From the NCBI RefSeq assembly GCF_000004075.3, contig NC_026659.2, positions 24,198,272 to 24,262,271 on the forward strand: a stretch of 64,000 bases of DNA, in the 5' to 3' direction. This DNA is from Cucumis sativus (taxonomy: Eukaryota > Streptophyta > Magnoliopsida > Cucurbitales > Cucurbitaceae). Positions within the stretch are counted from its first letter, which is position 1. Every line of letters starts with the position of its first letter. The translations under genes and the position numbers were made by a program. The notes beneath the pieces are model-generated. The model did not search any database, was not told the DNA's origin, and saw only the letters and a list, made by a program, of their open reading frames with translations. Below are positions 36,245 through 49,356 of this stretch, piece after piece.

Positions 36245-39200
36245 ATGGCTACCCTCACTTCCTCTTCGTATTGCTCTTCCTCCACTTCCCAATTGCTTCA
36301 CCGCCCCAATTCTCTATTTTCTAAATTTCCTTCTTCTACTTTCTCTCCATTCACCCTCTCGAACCGCTCAACGCTTCTCTTAGCAGCCGCGAAGAAGAAG
36401 GACTCCGATTCAGTTCCTGCAGTCGCAAAGGAATCTAAAACTTCCAAGAGCAATACAGTTGGAGACGAGGAAGAATTCGTGGAAGTGGAAGAGGAGTTGC
36501 CTTGGTATCAGGAGAAGGCCTTGGACCTTGTGGAGTTCTCTGGCTCCGTTACTCAAGCAATTCCTGGCCCTAGGGTTGGCCAGAGCTCCTTGCCTTGGAT
36601 TCTTGCTGTTCCTCTTGCTTATTTAGGAGTTACTTTTGTTATCGCCTTCGTTAAGACTGTTCGGAAATTCAATTCTCCTAAAGAAAAACGCCGGAGACAG
36701 GTCTTTCTTCTCTCACTTGCTTTACCTCTCCTCGTCTGTAACTTGATTTTCTTTAGGTTAAAAGAAATGCTCGGTTCGTGTTTGAAATATGATTTAATCT
36801 ATAAACTTCAGCTTGCAATGGATTTCTTACTGTAGTTTGGAATTTGTAATGATTCAGTTCATGAATTTTAATGCACTAGGATTTAGTTTCTACAATTTAA
36901 ATTTTGAAATGGTGAAAATTGTGAAGTATGCAATTTCAGTATGTGGTACTCTATAAAGTTTACAATACATCTGATCTTTGAGCAGTTTTTTAATTTACCT
37001 ACGTAAGAAACCCATTATACCTCAAAGAGAATGTTTATCTTAGGAACTAAATCGTTACGAAGGTTACTGGAGTTGTTTAATCGTGATTCGTGAGAGAGAG
37101 TTGGGTCGGTATCAGGACTTGATTGCAGTGGCTAATGGAAGTAATGAGCTAAATTTGTATATGCTAATTATTTGTACCAGTCTGCCGAAGATAGGTAGAT
37201 TTTTTTAGGTAAGAAACATTTCAGTGAATAAATGAAGTATGGACAACACCAAAGCACCTAAATGTGGTTATAATAGAGATTTCCAGTTGGAAATAAGATA
37301 AAAAGGGCGGTGGATTTTTGTATCAATGCAACTTCTGTAAAACTAAAGTTTACATTGATTGTGGTTAATAATGTTCAGGTCACAAAAAATGCATTTCTCT
37401 GCATATCAGTAGATGAGTTACTTGAGAAAGGAAGGGATGAAGTAAAACCTGAGGCTCTTGCTGAAATCGTGCAGAAGGTTAGATCTGTTGTGGATTTTTT
37501 AATTCTCATATAGAGTATATTTTATACCTATACTTCTTAGTGTAAAGTTATAATTTTGTCATCAACAAAATCTAATCTAAATTTTTAGAGTTATTCGAAT
37601 AATGTGGAAATTTTTCTTTAACATATCATTTTCTTCCACATTGGTAATTTTCATAGGAGGCTCTCTTTTCTGGTTGAACTACCCTGACATGAATAGTCTT
37701 CTTCCTTTGAGGGGGCAACGGTAATTTTCCAATTTAAGAAACTTGAAAAGGTATAAACTATAGGGTAAAAAAATGAGAGGAACCCTCAAACTTTGGAGCT
37801 CACGAAAGCCTTTTAAAGAACTGCCATATCTAAAAGAGTTTGCATAACCTCTATAAGTATTGTCAAATATCTTTTATTCTTTAACTCTCTAATTTCTCAC
37901 ATATCTAATCGAACTGGATTTTACCAAAGGATCTTAGTCTGTTTTTGAGTGATGATTAAAATAGTTTAAGTGTTTGTGGGAGTTGATTGTCCTCGTTGAT
38001 TTCTTCATGCTAGACAATACATAATATGGACGGTAATAATTTCTAAATCCAATCCATTCCAGACAGGTTTCAGTGTGGATCAAATTCTGCGGAAGTACAT
38101 CCGTTATGCACTGAATGAAAAACCATTCAACCCTGAATTGGTTGCCAACCTGATTCAGCTAAGAAAAGCTTCTGCATTGGAGGATACTCAGGTTGCTCAA
38201 ATTCTGAACGAGGTATCAAGGAGGATTGAGAGAGATAAAGGTAATTGAAATTAATTTGTCATTTAGATTTTTATGTTTGTCACATCTGCTCACATCGTCA
38301 TTATTGTTATTTGTAGTAGAAGGATCAATGTCCAAAAAATGTTACATTCTTAAAAATGTGATTAGGAAACAAAGAATTGTTTAGACGTAAGAGGAAAGAG
38401 AAGTTAAAGTTGAAGGTAGAAACTTCGTGTTTCATGTTTCTATGCAGCATGGCAATGTGAAAAAACCAACTTTCTTTAGGGGTATTTGGTCCAAGGACTT
38501 CTTGGCCACATAACTAAAAAGTAAAACATTAATGTTATGCTTTATTAAGTCTTTACCCTATGGCCTCCAAAACTTCGCTCAACTACACTTCTTGCCCCGA
38601 ACACCCTCTAATACATGAACTTTGTAAATAATTTTAGGGGAATTGAAAATTTTGGAATAATTACGAAAATCAAAATAACAAAGTTAAGTGAAATAACATA
38701 TTATTTATGAATTGAGACACTATAAACACTATCCATAGATAAATTGTGCCTCCATTATATTGAGTTATTTGACACTTGATTCTGAAGATACAATAATCCT
38801 TCAGGAGACCTTGGTAACAATTTAGCTTTCTTATGAATTCTAGCTTGTATGCTCAAAACCAAAAAACTCAGAAATAAGACTCAAGACTCAAGTGGGTAGG
38901 GGAGAAAAGATCGGGAAAAAACAACCAAAAAGAACCACGCAACTATGGGATACTAATGCTGCCCTTTTGTTATAGAGCACTTTCTTTTATCTGGAAGACG
39001 TGTTTAACAAGTTTGCAACAACACATTTCAACATGATGGAAAGCAGTAGATATGCCCAACGGAATTAGGATCAATTTTACCCTAATTGCATCTAAACCAT
39101 TTAGAAATTAACATGCAACAATTACTCCAATTAAATGAGTTTAGGGTTAAAACACAATTAATATCTTTAAAGCTTCCTGATCCTCGTAATCTCCTCAACC

Positions 39201-41371
39201 TGGGACCACAACTAGTGTTGACCCGCTATTCTCTAGACTTAAAGCCAGGTTGTGGGACCTGATAAGGGAAGGAATGAAGAAGAGAGAGATGAAATTTGGA
39301 GGTGGGTTTTAGGGTTGAGAGTTGAGAGAGAAAATTGAATTTGGTATAATCTTGTAAGTCAAAAATTACAAAATTAGCAAAAGTTTTTTCTAATTTGAAA
39401 ATTGAATTGTCAATTCACCACTGTGGTTGTTGTAGTGTGGCACTATAAGAGGTGTTGCGACTCCTTTAAAACTCTCATGAAACAGATACATGTACATTAC
39501 CGTCGAATGAGCTGGCTAAATAAAAAGTATACCCAGGATAGTGGAAGTTTGACTCAAAAGACCTAGTTTAAGACTTAGTTCACTATGGTTCTTTCAAATG
39601 TACAGTAAACAAACGCTAAGACTAAGTGGTGAATCAAACCCATAAGGTAGCTACACCCATTGCATAGTAAACATGCTCGCCTTTTTCTATATTTATATTT
39701 TCAAAATCTTAAAATTTGTAGGGGATTGTTGATTATTTAAAAAATTTATATTCACCTAAACTTATTACTAACAAACCTTCCCTGAAAACTGGGTCTGCTG
39801 TGTTATCTCTCTTAAGACTCTTCTATATAAAATTTTATTGAAATGCAGCCGATTTCTCTGGTTCAGTATGGCGCTCCATCCCTGGAGTTTCTGACGACTA
39901 ACTCGATAGGGGTTATTTTAAGACTGAACTATCTATTTAATGGTTAAGCCAATAAGTCTTAAATTAGAAAGCTTAAACAATGAACTATTATACTTAATTG
40001 GTCTCCTTGTGCAAGTATCTTTTAACCCGTTTGTTTATTTATTATTCATTCTATTCCTCTGACGACTGTTTCTTCTGTTCTAGATTGTGTGTGTGTGTGT
40101 GTATGTGCACACACTAAATACTGATCGCTTGGTGTAAGATGAACTTCACGCTATGCCTTTCTGATTGCTATCTTTTTAATTTTTCAGGTCCAGTTGTTAT
40201 GAATATGTCAGGTTATACCGAGAAGGGTTTCAAGAGAAAACTAGCTGTACAGGCCCTTTTTGGCAAAATCTTCTATCTGTCTGAGGTTTGTAGTACGAAC
40301 AGTAGATTGTGCAAAACTCCAAAAACTTCTTTTATTTTTCTCAACCATTACTTCACGTTTCAGTGCAAGATATATTTTTCCTTGACCTTTCTGTCTACTT
40401 TTTGTTCTATATTGGAAGTTTACAGAAACAAACCAACTATTGCTTGACAATCTCTATTCTTATTGTTAGATAATATAACATTAAACTTACCCTCTCTTAT
40501 CAGCTTAAGCATTTGGAGTCAATTAGCGATTTAAGATTGTATCAAACCACGTAGTCTGAGAGGTTTTGTGTTCATATCCTTGCAGGCCTGCTCTGTTATT
40601 TTCTTTCCAATTAAAATTGATTTTCGCTTGTTGGGTCTTGTGCATATCTTATGTCTACAAGTGAGGGGGAGTCTTATTTACCATAACAAAATTTGTCTTC
40701 GCCTAACAACTTAAGCTTTTGGGTTATAATAAAATGGTTTGTAGAATTCGGATGTTCTTGATATTTCCCAAAAACGATACAACTAAAAACGTTAGAGTTG
40801 TTGCTCGGGGTTTTTATTTTTATTTTTATTATTCAATTTGTGGGATTAGAAGGATTTGACTTCTAACCTTTTGATTGAGAGTATAGACCTAAACCAGTTA
40901 AGCTAGACTTGAGTTCGCTGCTCGTGGTTCTTTTATTTAAATAAACATGCATATTACAATTTTCTTCTGAAGTTAACTTGTCTATTATCGTCGAACAGCT
41001 GCCGGAATTCTGTTCGAAAGATAGCTCTTTGAGTGTGAAAGAAATATTTGGTGTTACAGAGTAAGTTCCTCCCTTCCCATTCCTACTAAAGGCCAATTCA
41101 TTTAGAAAATGAAGAAAAGGATTCTTGTGAGCTATTGCAAATGGGGAGTTTGAAACTTTTCTTCAACATAAGCTTCTGGAGCTATCTTTCCTTTAGTGCT
41201 TTTCCATGTTTGATTATATAAGTTTTGTTGGTTTTTTCCAGTGAAGATGCTGAAAAACTAAGATTACACACACTCTCTGAAGTTGGGGACATGGATTCTC
41301 TTCAAAAGATGGCTGACATTTCAGATTCAGAAGCTTTAAAAGATGACCCATCTGATGAAAGAAATGATTAA
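36245..41371 (+). CDS. Plastid-targeted membrane-anchored protein of unknown function
   Basis: Six exons, 36245-36700, 37379-37477, 38063-38240, 40188-40285, 40999-41060 and 41242-41371, give 340 residues. Residues 1-49 are rich in Ser/Thr with few acidic residues, a typical chloroplast transit peptide. An acidic segment (EEEFVEVEEELPWYQ) follows, then one clear transmembrane helix at about 117-138 (LPWILAVPLAYLGVTFVIAF). Beyond it is a helical soluble domain with RKYIRYALNEKPFNPELV, LRKASALEDTQVAQIL, GYTEKGFKRKLAVQALFGK and LPEFC. The pattern matches a conserved plant family I recognise without a secure name; it may be listed as armadillo-like in some genomes. No catalytic motif is visible. 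ATG 36245 is the first usable start, as the in-frame codon at 36179 is GTG. Confidence 0.82.
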
Positions 41372-41379
41372 AGATTATT

Positions 41380-42930
41380 ATTGTAGTTTCTTTTCTGGGA
41401 GGTGAGATCGTAACTTTCTCTTTTTGTCAACTTTATGGAAGCTTTGGGATATGAAATTTTTGTAGGATAAATCCCCGATGTTCTTATTTTATGAGATTGG
41501 ATTCTGTAGCTAAAATGAGATTTAACTTTGTAGATTATTTGATGAAATTGTTCATTCTTGGTTTTAGCTTCTGAATGAATCCCTGTTAAGTAAGGTCGAG
41601 GTTTATTGTTGAGGCTAATTTGTATTATTGTTATCATTATTCTTTTGTTAGATTTTTTGTCTTGTTTAGTAATACCATTACAAACAACTTTATCATCCAT
41701 CTGTTTATACTTCATAGTTTCAAAGCCCTTCTTCTGAGAAAAAAAAACATCAAATTAAATAGAATTTAAGGTAGTAGATATTGCCAATTCGATTATATAT
41801 GTACATCGATGGGAGTACTAATTGAACTATTTAAGTTACGTTCGGATTTGATAGCCGTTCTCAATGGTGATCTAAGTTTAAATCCTTTCTCCTACGTAGT
41901 AGTAGTTTATCAGATTGAATTGGGTACATGCTTTAGTTTTAAAAAACATTAGAATCCGTTTGATAACGTTTTCTGTTTTTTGCTTCTCGTTTTGTTTTAT
42001 ACCTATTTTTGTTTCTTGAAAAAAAACATAAATAAAAAATTGTTTGATAATCGTTTCTTGGTTTTTATTTTGTTACTTTTCTTAAATTTTGAATTATTTT
42101 TTGAGTTTGAATATAATTTAATTAAGCGGATATTCAGCCTTACAACATTTGTATTGTATATCTACGGTAGAACATAATTAATTATTATAATTATATTAGA
42201 TTTATTAATATACATTCATGTTAATTACAAAAAAAGATTTGAGTAATAATAAAAAAAATCAATGTCAAAAAGTTTTAAAAAATCAAGCCTCCTACAGCAG
42301 TAAAGGTTTGCAGAGTAATGAGTAATATATAGAAACTGATTTGAGAAGAAGAGAATAAAGAAAAAACAATGTCTAATCACATACCAATTGATCATGAATA
42401 ACTCATGTAAAACCAATAAGAAAATTGTCAAAAATGGAAAAAACATTTTATATTTTGTCATTTATTTAAATGTTTCTTTTTATAGTTGCAAAAACAAACA
42501 AATATACTGTAACAATGTATATAGTAAAATATTGAAATGATTTACGTGGAGGTTTGGAAGTTCCATTTCTCTCAAAAGTAATTGTTTTAATTTAAGTGTA
42601 TCAATTCATTTTAAAATGCAAGGTTTAAATTGGTATAATTTCAAATCGATACGATTATTAATTAATTTATTATAAATATTTTTGTTTTCTGGTGATTTTA
42701 ATGGTAAATAGAAAGTTACGTAAGTGTGAATCTGGTAACCAAAACCAACAAGAAAATGAAAAGAACGAAAGCCACCGGCCGTTGGACGGAGTAATCGAAG
42801 CACCGTTTTCATTTCAACTCATCCAATTGGCTTCAATTCATCTCAACAATCTCTTCTTCTCTGCTTCCATTTATCCATCTTTCTCAATTCCCATTCCAAA
42901 ATTCCATATCGATTTCTGTTTCCTGAATTT
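41380..42930. other. Intergenic region before lipoyl synthase
   Basis: Carries the 3' flank of the plastid membrane-protein gene and, from about 42680, the promoter and leader of lipoyl synthase. An AT-rich block at about 41945-42110 (TTTGATAACG ... TTTGATAATCG) looks like a short old transposon. No gene is seen. Confidence 0.5.
42671..42678 (+). promoter_or_regulatory. Candidate TATA box of lipoyl synthase
   Basis: TATAAATA lies about 270 bp upstream of the start codon. A start near 42700 would give a leader of about 240 nt. AT-rich surroundings make this tentative. Confidence 0.35.
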
Positions 42931-42939
42931 CACCTCAAA

Positions 42940-45900
42940 ATGATTATTCATTCTTCGCTTTCAATTTCCAATCAGTCTTCTTCTTCTTCTTCTTCTTATT
43001 CGCCTCTCCCATTTGTTAAACTCCGCAACTTCTCCAATCATTCCCTCCGTTTTCGCTGGTCGATTTCAGTGATTCGATGTGAAGCTCTCGGTTCCTCTTC
43101 TTCAGAGGTGGCGGTGCAGTCCTCTTCTTCTTCTTCGGGGGGAAGTAGGGTTGTGGAATCCCAAGAGGGTTCTTCCAAGGCAGGTCCATATCCCGGAGGA
43201 ATGGGGCCTTACACCGGCAGAGATCCGAGTGTGAAGAAGCCTGGTTGGTTGAGGCAACGAGCTCCCCAGGGAGAGAAATTTCAGGAGGTCAAAGACTCCT
43301 TGTCTCGTTTGAATCTCAATACTGTCTGTGAAGAGGCCCAATGCCCCAACATTGGAGAGGTCTCTCTCTTTTTCTCTCTATCCTCATTACTAGAACTTAA
43401 CAGAGCTTATTATAGTTAACCTAGAGCACCATTCTCGTAAGCTTGAGTTTATTAGGGAGTATGGTTAACAATTACCTCAAAGTTGTGATTTTTTATTTGA
43501 AGTTGTTTTGGTTCTGTTTTTCAGTATGTGGAAGAGCTCATTATAGTTAACTTCATACACTAATTCATTTTAGACCTTGTAATTCAAAGAACTATTCTCA
43601 GAAGCTTAAATGTATTTGGGAGTATGGCTAACTGCTACCTTCGAGTAATGATTTTTTATTTGAAGTTGTTTTGGATTTCTGTTTTTCAGTATTTGGATTC
43701 TGGTTTTTGTCATTGTCTTAATTGTATTCAGGATTGACTATTATCCTCATGATTCTAATGTTTTGGGCAGTGTTGGAATGGGGGAGGGGATGGAATTGCA
43801 ACTGCCACAATTATGCTTCTTGGGGATACATGCACACGGGGATGTAGATTTTGTGCTGTAAAGACTAGCAGAAACCCTGCACCTCCTGATCCAATGGAAC
43901 CACTTAATACTGCTACAGCTATTGCTAGTTGGGGGTATGTATTAACTATCCTGTATCTTCGTAAGAGAATCAACCTTCTTTTTTCCTATTAAGAGTGAAT
44001 ATGAATTGATGTTTATTGAACTTGATCTTGCATTGATAATGTTGACGTATATCTGATTGGCAGAATGTGTCTACATGGTTGTTAAGACTATTCTTCTTTT
44101 TCTTCTTTCTTTAGTCTCTTTATCAAATAGTTAACAGAGAAATTTCTCTATGTTCTCATATACTTGTTTTATTAATGGGTATAACTAATTTTTAATAATA
44201 TTGAATTGTTTTTCTGTATTCTCTTTTAGTGTGGATTACATCGTCTTAACAAGTGTAGACCGTGATGATATTCCTGATGGAGGAAGTGGGCATTTTGCTC
44301 AAACAGTTAAAGCAATGAAGGTCGAATAGATTTTTTCTACAATAATTTTTGTCTCCTTATTGATAAACTGAATTGTTGAAAGTTTCTTGGAAAAGTTATT
44401 ATAAGTCTGATTAGTCTTAGTGAATCTATTCTTTAGGAACTTAAGCCCGAGATAATGGTTGAGTGCTTAACTTCTGATTTCCGAGGTGACTTGAAGGCTG
44501 TGGAGACTCTCGTTCACTCAGGGTTAGATGTATTTGCTCACAATGTTGAGACTGTGAAACGGCTTCAAAGAATTGTTAGAGATCCTCGAGCTGGGTAAGA
44601 TGCATTACCAATTAACTTTGTTTCAGTCCTGTCTCTAGAGGTCAGTGTGTATTGCCTTAAGGTCCTAATTACTATGTATAAAATCATTAGGTGAAAGAAA
44701 TCCTTAAAGAGATTGAAAAGAAATAATGCCATTTAGCTTCTTATGGATTGTAAGCAAAGAAAACTATGTCCGAAGTTTCTATTTTAGTAATATTTAAGAA
44801 TACAAAACTTAGACCTGACATTTGTTTTATGAAAAAACGAGGATTTCTCAAAGTCAAATACGCTGTAATTTTGAACACCACCTTGTTTGACAGTTTTTCC
44901 AATTTTAGTTTTCTTGCCCATTCTAGTCTACATGGCATCGACCTTCTCATAATAATATGAAAAATTTTATTTGAATGACCGTTCGATTGCATACTTGTTT
45001 TAGCACCATTATGGTAAAAGTCCTTTTACAAATTACAACCGGTAACTGGTGGGTGTGATGGAATCTGGTTTTTGTGCTTCCATTCTTTTCAACTAAACTT
45101 TGTTTTGAAAATTTTATAAAAGCTAGTAAGCAAGGGCTTCAACCAATATGGAGCTCTTCAGTTTTTTCCTTTAAACTTGTGATCCGTGCCCCACCTAGTC
45201 GAGATTCTTACAACCAGTTTGATTCTATGCAGTTATGACCAAAGCTTAGCTGTGCTAAAACATGCAAAGCACAGTAAGGAGGGAATGATAACCAAATCTT
45301 CAATCATGCTAGGGCTCGGAGAATCCGATGATGAATTGAAGGAAGCTCTTGCTGATTTAAGGGCCATAGATGTGGATATTCTTACACTTGGGCAGTATTT
45401 GCAGGTTTGTTAATACTTATAACTTACTCCAGTCATATTTACTCGCATTGAAAGAGAATTATCCTTGCTTTCAATTTACCTGTCATGGAACCGACTTAAA
45501 TGAAGACCAGCCAAGTTTGGCCGAGTTTTGACTGTTCTTAGTTTCTTTTCTTTGTTGCTCGTAATGGTTATAGTGTACATCATTTAGGGTGTTCAGTCTG
45601 ATAACCGCTTAGAGCAACTAGGGCCTGAATCAACTCATGCATATTAGCAGTTTTGAGTAAACTTATTGATGATTTAAATCGTTAATAATAACGAACGGTC
45701 GTCCTCTTGCAGCCCACCCCATTACACCTGACTGTCAAAGAATATGTCACACCCGAAAAGTTTGCATTCTGGAAAGAATATGGGGAGTCGATTGGATTCC
45801 GATACGTGGCTAGTGGGCCCTTGGTAAGCTTTATATGTAACGTATAATTCTTCCATCACCAAGACAACTGCTTCCATTTCCTAGACCATTATTGCTACCA

Positions 45901-46021
45901 AAATGAATTCATTTGATGTTTCTTTCCTTTATATGTTCAGGTTCGATCATCATATCGGGCAGGTGAGCTCTTCGTCCAAACCATGGTTAGAGAAAGGGTC
46001 AAAAGCTCAACTGCAAATTGA
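42940..46021 (+). CDS. LIP1P: Lipoyl synthase, chloroplastic (LIP1P-type)
   Basis: Seven exons, 42940-43359, 43771-43934, 44230-44320, 44437-44594, 45233-45404, 45713-45823 and 45941-46021, give 398 residues. This radical-SAM enzyme inserts two sulfurs into the octanoyl chain on the E2 subunit of pyruvate dehydrogenase. The auxiliary 4Fe-4S cluster motif CX4CX5C is Cys130, Cys135 and Cys141, and the radical-SAM motif CX3CX2C is Cys161, Cys165 and Cys168 (CTRGCRFC). The C-terminal RSSY (374-377) supplies the serine ligand of the auxiliary cluster. The N-terminus is strongly serine-rich with a TCT/TCC repeat, as in plastid transit peptides. The [20 protein letters not shown] segment favours the plastid form over the mitochondrial one. 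All key residues are present. Confidence 0.95.
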
Positions 46022-46828
46022 AGGATCAACACTCACAGCTCTGACGTTTTTCGAGTTGTTGGTCATGCTGTAACATAGAAAAAGTGGAGGGAGAGGAATG
46101 ATTTTCAAAGGAGAAGCCATTGTGGACAACATTGAATACATGGCCAACTTAGCAATGGTATGGCTCTCCGGAGTTGGTTTCTTCTCTCAATTTTTGATGA
46201 ACTCTGCTTGCTATTTCTCTTGCATTGTCCCCCATTTTTGTCTTGTTTCAAGAACAATTATTTAAAATCTCTCATCATTTTATTTTTTATGATTTTAGAT
46301 CCAATAGGGGATGGAAGATTCAAACAAAACAACAACAACAATAATACGTTTATTCACTTATCAAAAGCTAAGTTTAGTGTTAATAATAAAATAGTGCACG
46401 TTTCAAGTTTTGTTTTGTTGTAATCACGAGTGCGTCTATTTTTTATTCTATGTTCTACCAATGTATTAAAAAATCAAGCCAACATTTAAAAACTAAATAA
46501 AAAAACAAAAAAAAACTACACGAAGTTATTTTTATTTTGGAATTTGTGTAAGAATTCGATCATTGTATTTTAAAATAAACACAAATTATTGTAAGACATG
46601 AAAAGTAAATAGATTGGATTTTCAAAATCTAATATAAAAAGAACGAAATGCTTATGAAATGGAGTCTAAATTATACAAAATACAAGAATGTTTCAATTTT
46701 TTTTCTATGAACTTTTCTAACTTTGTTTAAAACAGATGAAATTTGGTGAAGAATTTAAACTCAAGAGATACATACGGATTATCAATATCAACCCATAATT
46801 AATTCCAAATTGAACTATTCATTCTTTA

Positions 46829-46872
46829 GTGTAATTAAACATAATCTATAGTGTAATTAAACATAATCTATA
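46829..46872. repeat. Perfect 22-bp tandem repeat
   Basis: Two identical head-to-tail copies of a unit starting GTGTAATTAAACATAATCTA (46829-46850 and 46851-46872). Confidence 0.85.
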
Positions 46873-46893
46873 AGCATTGTTAGTTACTCCTTA

Positions 46894-46896
<3 letters not shown>

Positions 46897-46941
<45 letters not shown>

Positions 46942-46946
46942 ATATT
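46897..46946. repeat. Long TA microsatellite
   Basis: About 50 bp of alternating AT with one phase break. It is self-complementary and likely polymorphic. Confidence 0.85.
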
Positions 46947-47392
46947 TGTTTTTCCCTTTCATTGATTCGAGTTTTACATTCATAATGCATTTACTAACAA
47001 AGAACGAGAGTCGAGGATTGTGAATAAAAATATGAGATTTACTTTATTTTCGTTGGTAACATTTGTTAAGAATGAGAATACACCAAGTTGAGATTCTCGT
47101 CTCAATTTCTACAATGGTGATCAATCTCATTCTCTATTATACTTGATTTTCATTTTTCAAATATACTTTACGAGATTTGTCATACTTAAAATTGAGATTC
47201 TCGTTTCAATTTCAACATCCTCGTTACAATAAATGTGATGGTTTACAAGTCCAAAATCTCATAAAATGAAGAGAAATAAAACAAGTATCAATAATATGGG
47301 TACACACCGATAGAAATATAAAATTTTTCACTAAATTTTCCTAAAGTAGGGACCATTTATTTTTAGTTATAATAGATATAATAATTAAGCGT

Positions 47393-47540
47393 ATAACAAC
47401 ATCTTTTAAAATTTTTGTAAATACAAACAAAATCTATCACCGAATAAGACTTTTATAGCTTCTTAGTTATAAACTTATATCATTGATAGATTTTGATAAA
47501 TTTTATTATATTTATAATTATTTTAAAATGTCATTATATA
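47393..47540. repeat. Fold-back AT-rich repeat, type A copy
   Basis: Left arm ATAACAACATCTTTTAAAAT, core CATTGATAGATTTTGATAAA, right arm TATATTTATAATTATTTTAA; arms are imperfect inverted complements. Confidence 0.5.
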
Positions 47541-48839
47541 TACTAATGTTTTGATTCTAATTGCTATATTTGTAATCTTCCCTCAGGAAGAAACCTACGG
47601 TTCACCTAATTTGTTTGGAAAAAAAATGAATGCAAAGAATAGAAAAGAACACACCAAAGAAATGGCCAATTTTCTTTTGGTCATCGTCACATTGGATTTT
47701 GGTGTGTAGAGAAATTCAACAAAAGGTTTCACACCACTTTCAAAGTACTTCTCTGTCCAAAATTCAAAGCACATTCGAAATTTTTTTGAGATTTTCAACT
47801 CAACTTTTTGTTTATTTATTTATTTTCTCGAAAATAGTAATTAAAACGAAAACAAATCTTCCATTTATTTGTTAATTTTAAAGAACAATAATATTTAAGT
47901 AGAATTTTCTATTTTCTATTTTGGCTTTTAGCTTTTTCTTTAATAAAAAACTATATATGTCACATAATCAAACCAAATCAATTGACTAAGGTATATAAGT
48001 CAAAACATTATTAATTTGAATCCAAAAAAATCTAAATTCAAACCATGAGTGAAAGTGGGGATTTTAATAAATAAATATGAGAATGAAAATTTAAACCTGA
48101 AGAGAAAGTATACGATGAACCTTAATCATCTACAATCCATTAAAAGAGTTATGGTAAAGTTTGTCAAACATTAGAGTATTATGTTATACTATAAGTCTTT
48201 TTTGAACGTCACTATTCGTATTTATATATTTTTTCGTTTTTTGAATTCAACCATTAGAAGCACGAAAATTAAATAATTTTTATATTTTTTAATTTATAAA
48301 ATTTTCAATAACAATTATATTTTTAAAAATTATGCTTATAAACACTTACTTAACCTTCAATTTTTTTTTCTTTTAAATACTTTTTAATATATGTTTGGTT
48401 AATTTGTAAAGTCAAGCTAAATTAAACTTAAAAAAATAGCTTAAATTCTATTTTGGACCCTAAACTTTGTATATATATTTTTTGTTCTTAAACTTAAAGG
48501 AATATGAGGTAACTTTCAATATTTGAATTATTAGACTCCATATTAAATCTTGCTAATTTATTCTAAAAATATTTTCTGTCGACACAAAAACAAAAACATA
48601 TTTAGTACACCGGAATCAAAACAAACCAAAAAATTAAAATTGTTCTTTTTATTCTTCTCCAAAACTCAACTCTTTCACGTCTCCTCTCTGGGTTTCACAC
48701 CCATTACTTTTATTTTTTTAAAAAAAATAAAATCTTAAAGCAAATAATAAGAACATCGAGTAGAATAAAACAAAATAAATCTAATATATTGAGGTTAACG
48801 TCCCTGACAAGTAAAAATAAAACTTAAAAAATAAATGAA

Positions 48840-48990
48840 TATTTTTAAAAATAGCAAAATAAATAAAAATATTTACAAGCTATAGCAAAATTTTGGATTA
48901 TAGTCTTCTATCACAATAACATATCAATAACTATTTATGATAGAATTTGCTATCGGTTGTAAATATTTTGTAAAATCTACTGTTTTAAAA
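48840..48990. repeat. Fold-back AT-rich repeat, type B copy
   Basis: Left arm AATATTTACAAGCTATAGCA, centre CTATCACAATAACATATCAA, right arm GCTATCGGTTGTAAATATTT. The two arms mirror each other. Confidence 0.55.
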
Positions 48991-49170
48991 ACTTCTTAAA
49001 AATAAAATTAAAAACAACCAATGTACAAAATAAATCCTACAGAATTATAAATAAATATTATAATAATTACTTAATTACTAAAAATATAGAAACAACATCA
49101 TCATAATCATAGTAAGCTTTTTTTAGGGTAATTGTAATTGATGACCATTTGATGAACAATAATTAAGGAT

Positions 49171-49356
49171 ATAACAATATTTAAAAAAATTGCAAATATA
49201 ACAAAACTATCGCTGATAGACTTGTATCACTGATAGACTCGTATGATATATTAGTGATAGACTAATGTTTACAACATGATCTATCAGTGATAGACTCTAT
49301 CATTAATAGAATATGACAAATTTTGTTATATTTGTAACTTTTTAAAATGTTGTTAT
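49171..49356. repeat. Best-preserved fold-back element (type A)
   Basis: A 36-base left arm (49171-49206) and a 36-base right arm (49321-49356) are inverted complements with few mismatches. They include CAAATATAACAAAA and its complement TTTTGTTATATTTG. The centre carries repeated GATAGACT / TAGTGATAGA / CTATCAGTGATAGA palindromic motifs. The element is about 186 bp and non-coding. Confidence 0.75.

Noticed and set aside
40139..40447. 102-codon plus-strand frame in the plastid protein gene
   Set aside because: It reads through exon 4 into both introns; the GT-AG exon 40188-40285 explains the coding part.
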